A DNA stretch of 7,142 bases. Source: Oscillospiraceae bacterium (GTDB taxonomy: Bacteria; Bacillota_A; Clostridia; Oscillospirales; Ruminococcaceae). The notes beneath the pieces are model-generated. The model worked only from the letters and a program-made list of their open reading frames with translations, was not told the DNA's origin and did no database searches. Both the position numbers and the translations under genes were made by a program. Below are positions 4,989 through 7,142 of the stretch, in pieces; position 1 is the stretch's first letter, and the number at the start of each line of letters is the position of its first letter. The stretch is from contig CAAFWX010000002.1 in the NCBI GenBank assembly GCA_900766795.1, forward strand, positions 1 through 7,142, written 5' to 3'.

Positions 4989-7142
4989 CAGAAAGCAAAC
5001 CTCCTCTGTTCCTTTGCAAAGCGCTCCATATACGCCACAAACTGCTGATACGCTTCGTCAGTGGCTTCAGTGATAGTTTGTTTGTCAACCGTGCCGCTGA
5101 TATTGAACGTAGGCGCAAAAGTAACCTGAACAGTGCCGCCGCCCGAAAGAACCTCATCGAGCTTTGACAGCGGAATAATCGCCTCCGGCTCTCCGCCCTC
5201 TCCGACAATTGCTTGTGTCGCTCTGGTTACGATACCGCCGTCAGCAAACTGGGGCAGCTCCTCGCCGCCCGAAACGGCATTAACCGCAACATCTACCTCG
5301 CCGCCGCCAAAGAGTTTGCCGAAGAAGTCGCCGATTTTGCTTGCCGCGTCGCCTATCCAGCCCAGAACACCGGATATTGCGTCAGAAATGTCGCTGAACA
5401 GGTCAGTTATGAACTCCAGCGCGGGCGCAAGATATGCCGAGAAAGCGTCCGCCAACTGCTCTATCAACGGCATTATCGGCTCTAGGATTGTTATTATCAG
5501 ATTTCCGAGGATTTCGAAAAGTGGAGAGAGCGCATCAAACACCTGAAGAATCGGGTCTATCAGCGCAATTACCAAATCAAGAATGGGCGTGATTAATTCA
5601 AGCACAATTCCGAGAATCGGCGAAAGCGTTTCAATCAGCGATATAACGACAGGCAGGATTACCGATATAAGCGTGAGAGCAGGCGGCAAAAGCTGCTGAA
5701 TGAGTTGTACGATTACCGGCAGCACCGTCGATATAATCGGCTGTATCAGCGGCAGACAGGTTTCAATCAGTTGTACAATCAGCGGCAAGATAGTGCTTAC
5801 AATCACATCAAACGACGGCATAAGCGCGTCGAGCAGCTGCGTGAGTATCGGTAGAACCATGTTAATGATGGTAACTACAGGAGGAAGCAGTTTCGAGAAC
5901 AGCGAAATCATTGGCGGCAACAATGTTGTCACTATCCGAGAAACAACCGGCATTAACGCCTTTATCAAATCCAAAAACACGGGAAGAACATCGCTCATTA
6001 TCTGCCCTAAAACGGGGAGCAAATCAGATACAATCATACCCGCAAGGTTTGTGATTACAGGCATTGCGTCATTCATCAATCCCGTCAGACTATCGCCAAC
6101 CTGCATAAATATCGGGACTAACGCCTCCAGCAGCGTTGATATCGTAGGCAGCATTTGTTCCAGTCCGTCCAAAACTGTCATTGCAAGAGGTTCAAGCGCG
6201 ATTTGTGCCTGCTGTTTGAACATCTGCATTCTATCGGAAAGCGTATAAGTGTCCCGTGCGCAAGCGTCAATGGTTTCTTGGTTGTTAAGCAGACTCTCCG
6301 TCAGTTCATCAACGTTTATTGTACCATTCCGTATTGCCGCAGCCATAGACGAGGCGGCTTTCGTGCCGAAAACCTCGCTTGCTATCTGCGTTGCGGTAGT
6401 CATGTCGCCGGCTTTTTTGATAGCGTCAGCATACTTTTCGAATCCCTCTGAAGCGGATAAGCCGTCCTTTGCAAGGTTAGAAACAGACTTTTTCATCGCT
6501 CCGAGCACTTCGGATGTATTGACGCCTGCTTTATCCAGCTGTCCGATAAGAGATATCGACTCCTCAAAACTATATCCCAGTTCCTGCAATTGCGCTCCGT
6601 AAGTCTGTACGTCTGTCGCAAGTGTAGTAAATCCCGTTCCCGTGCTTTGAGAAGCCTTGAAGATATAGTCCATCTTGTCCGCCATATCTTCTTCCGCGAT
6701 GTTCCACATCTGGAACGCTTTAGAGGTGGATTCGATGACCGAACTTGTATCATCACCAAGCAGCTTGTTGACCTGAATAGCCTGTGTAGAAAGTTCCTCA
6801 AGCGTATTCCCTGTTAATCCTAGTCTGGTATTATAGTCCGCAACAGCCGATGACGCGGTTGCCATATCCGTCGGCACGTTCTGATAAACGTTTTTGAAGC
6901 TGTCTTTAAGGTCTTCCAGCGCCTCGCCTGTTGCGCCTGTTCCGATACGGATAGTGTTATACGCGTCGTTAAAATCGTTGCCTAAATCATATAGGTATTT
7001 TCCTGCTGCAACAGCCGCAGTTCCAACGGCGGCAAAAGCAACAGCAGATACCTTAGCAATTTTCCCTGCTGTATTGCCAATCTTGGAGATGGTGCTTTCT
7101 GCACTTGATGCAGCTCCGCCAAGCGACTTGTCAACCTTGCCG
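4988..7142 (-). CDS. Tail tape measure protein, partial (N-terminus beyond base 7142)
   Basis: This long protein fills the tail tube, fixes its length and is ejected on infection. The window holds 717 residues, open to the edge. An Ala-rich hydrophobic segment lies at visible residues 28-50. The TP901-type core (PF10145) follows with YNTIRIGTGATGEALEDL (61-78), NVPTDMATASSAVADYNTR (88-106), QTYGAQLQELGYSFEES (179-195), and ASEVFGTKAASSMAAAI (254-270). A strict 11-residue Pro/Leu/Ile repeat spans about 375-539. A tape-measure C-terminal signature then appears: FADGGIVTRATQAIVGEGGE (632-651) with PEAIIPLSKL. The end is charged (FAKEQRRFAF). A start at GTG 6877 would cut the core domain, so the gene is treated as entering from outside. 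It ends TGA, overlapping the X start by one base. Confidence 0.96.
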   Translation of the reverse strand, partial: GKVDKSLGGAASSAESTISKIGNTAGKIAKVSAVAFAAVGTAAVAAGKYLYDLGNDFNDAYNTIRIGTGATGEALEDLKDSFKNVYQNVPTDMATASSAVADYNTRLGLTGNTLEELSTQAIQVNKLLGDDTSSVIESTSKAFQMWNIAEEDMADKMDYIFKASQSTGTGFTTLATDVQTYGAQLQELGYSFEESISLIGQLDKAGVNTSEVLGAMKKSVSNLAKDGLSASEGFEKYADAIKKAGDMTTATQIASEVFGTKAASSMAAAIRNGTINVDELTESLLNNQETIDACARDTYTLSDRMQMFKQQAQIALEPLAMTVLDGLEQMLPTISTLLEALVPIFMQVGDSLTGLMNDAMPVITNLAGMIVSDLLPVLGQIMSDVLPVFLDLIKALMPVVSRIVTTLLPPMISLFSKLLPPVVTIINMVLPILTQLLDALMPSFDVIVSTILPLIVQLIETCLPLIQPIISTVLPVIVQLIQQLLPPALTLISVILPVVISLIETLSPILGIVLELITPILDLVIALIDPILQVFDALSPLFEILGNLIITILEPIMPLIEQLADAFSAYLAPALEFITDLFSDISDAISGVLGWIGDAASKIGDFFGKLFGGGEVDVAVNAVSGGEELPQFADGGIVTRATQAIVGEGGEPEAIIPLSKLDEVLSGGGTVQVTFAPTFNISGTVDKQTITEATDEAYQQFVAYMERFAKEQRRFAF
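5525..6019 (-). repeat. Hendecad (11-residue, 33-base) repeats in the tape measure
   Basis: Fifteen consecutive units of 11 residues, the last one base-register short, follow the pattern (L/M/S/T/D)-P-hydrophobic, for example LPVFLDLIKAL, LPLIVQLIETC and LPVVISLIETL. Prolines are spaced exactly 11 apart from visible residue 376 to 530. At the DNA level the units have diverged strongly, with only patches shared, so the protein period is the conserved element. Irregular spacings (18 and 15 before, 10 and 15 after) flank the array. Confidence 0.92.

Noticed and set aside
3322..4990. Recoding of TGA as tryptophan, suggested by TGA at most stops
   Set aside because: Each TGA falls exactly at the expected family C-terminus and is coupled to the next start. 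Tryptophan is encoded by TGG within the genes.
5700..6248. 182-residue open frame on the plus strand
   Set aside because: It lies wholly antisense to the repetitive tape measure region, is a Ser/Thr/Ile-rich mirror of the Pro/Leu repeats, and has no convincing ribosome binding site or family motif.
6875..6877. GTG 6877 as the start of the tape measure protein
   Set aside because: The frame stays open for 88 more residues to the window edge, and those residues form the start of the conserved core domain (for example IGTGATGEALEDL).

Overview
The window is a tightly packed contractile-tail module of a phage, prophage or phage-tail-like particle. Every gene is on the minus strand, so transcription runs from base 7142 towards base 1. 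The order is: tape measure protein (its N-terminus lies beyond base 7142), tail protein X (LysM type), hub protein D, spike V, a P2 gpU-family tail protein, sheath initiator W/gp25, baseplate wedge J, baseplate wedge I, and a tail fibre whose C-terminus lies beyond base 1. The two genes at the edges are partial and the seven between them are complete.

The host is most likely a Gram-positive Clostridia-type bacterium (Firmicutes). The evidence is strong purine-rich ribosome binding sites such as GGAGG, frequent GTG/TTG starts, moderate base composition, and the PANGGN-type linker repeat of the fibre, which I associate with gut clostridial phages. This is inference, because no host gene is present.

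There is almost no non-coding DNA: the largest gap between genes is 6 bases and six of the eight junctions overlap by 1 to 20 bases. I see no promoter, terminator, tRNA, CRISPR array, insertion sequence or attachment site. The module reads as an internal part of one late operon with translational coupling along its length.

The proteins supply the core parts of a simple P2/R-pyocin-like baseplate. The tape measure sets tube length. X and gpU link hub and tube, D forms the hub and V the membrane-piercing tip. W starts the sheath, J and I form the wedges, and the fibre binds the host. No capsid, portal, sheath, tube, lysis or integrase gene is in view, so phage and tailocin cannot be separated here.

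The points most worth a second look are a strict 11-residue proline/hydrophobic repeat in the tape measure (15 prolines in exact register), an 84-base-spaced near-identical repeat in the fibre gene, the placement of gpU between V and W, and a run of four consecutive genes with non-ATG starts. I did not find a clearly new system: all nine genes belong to known tail families.
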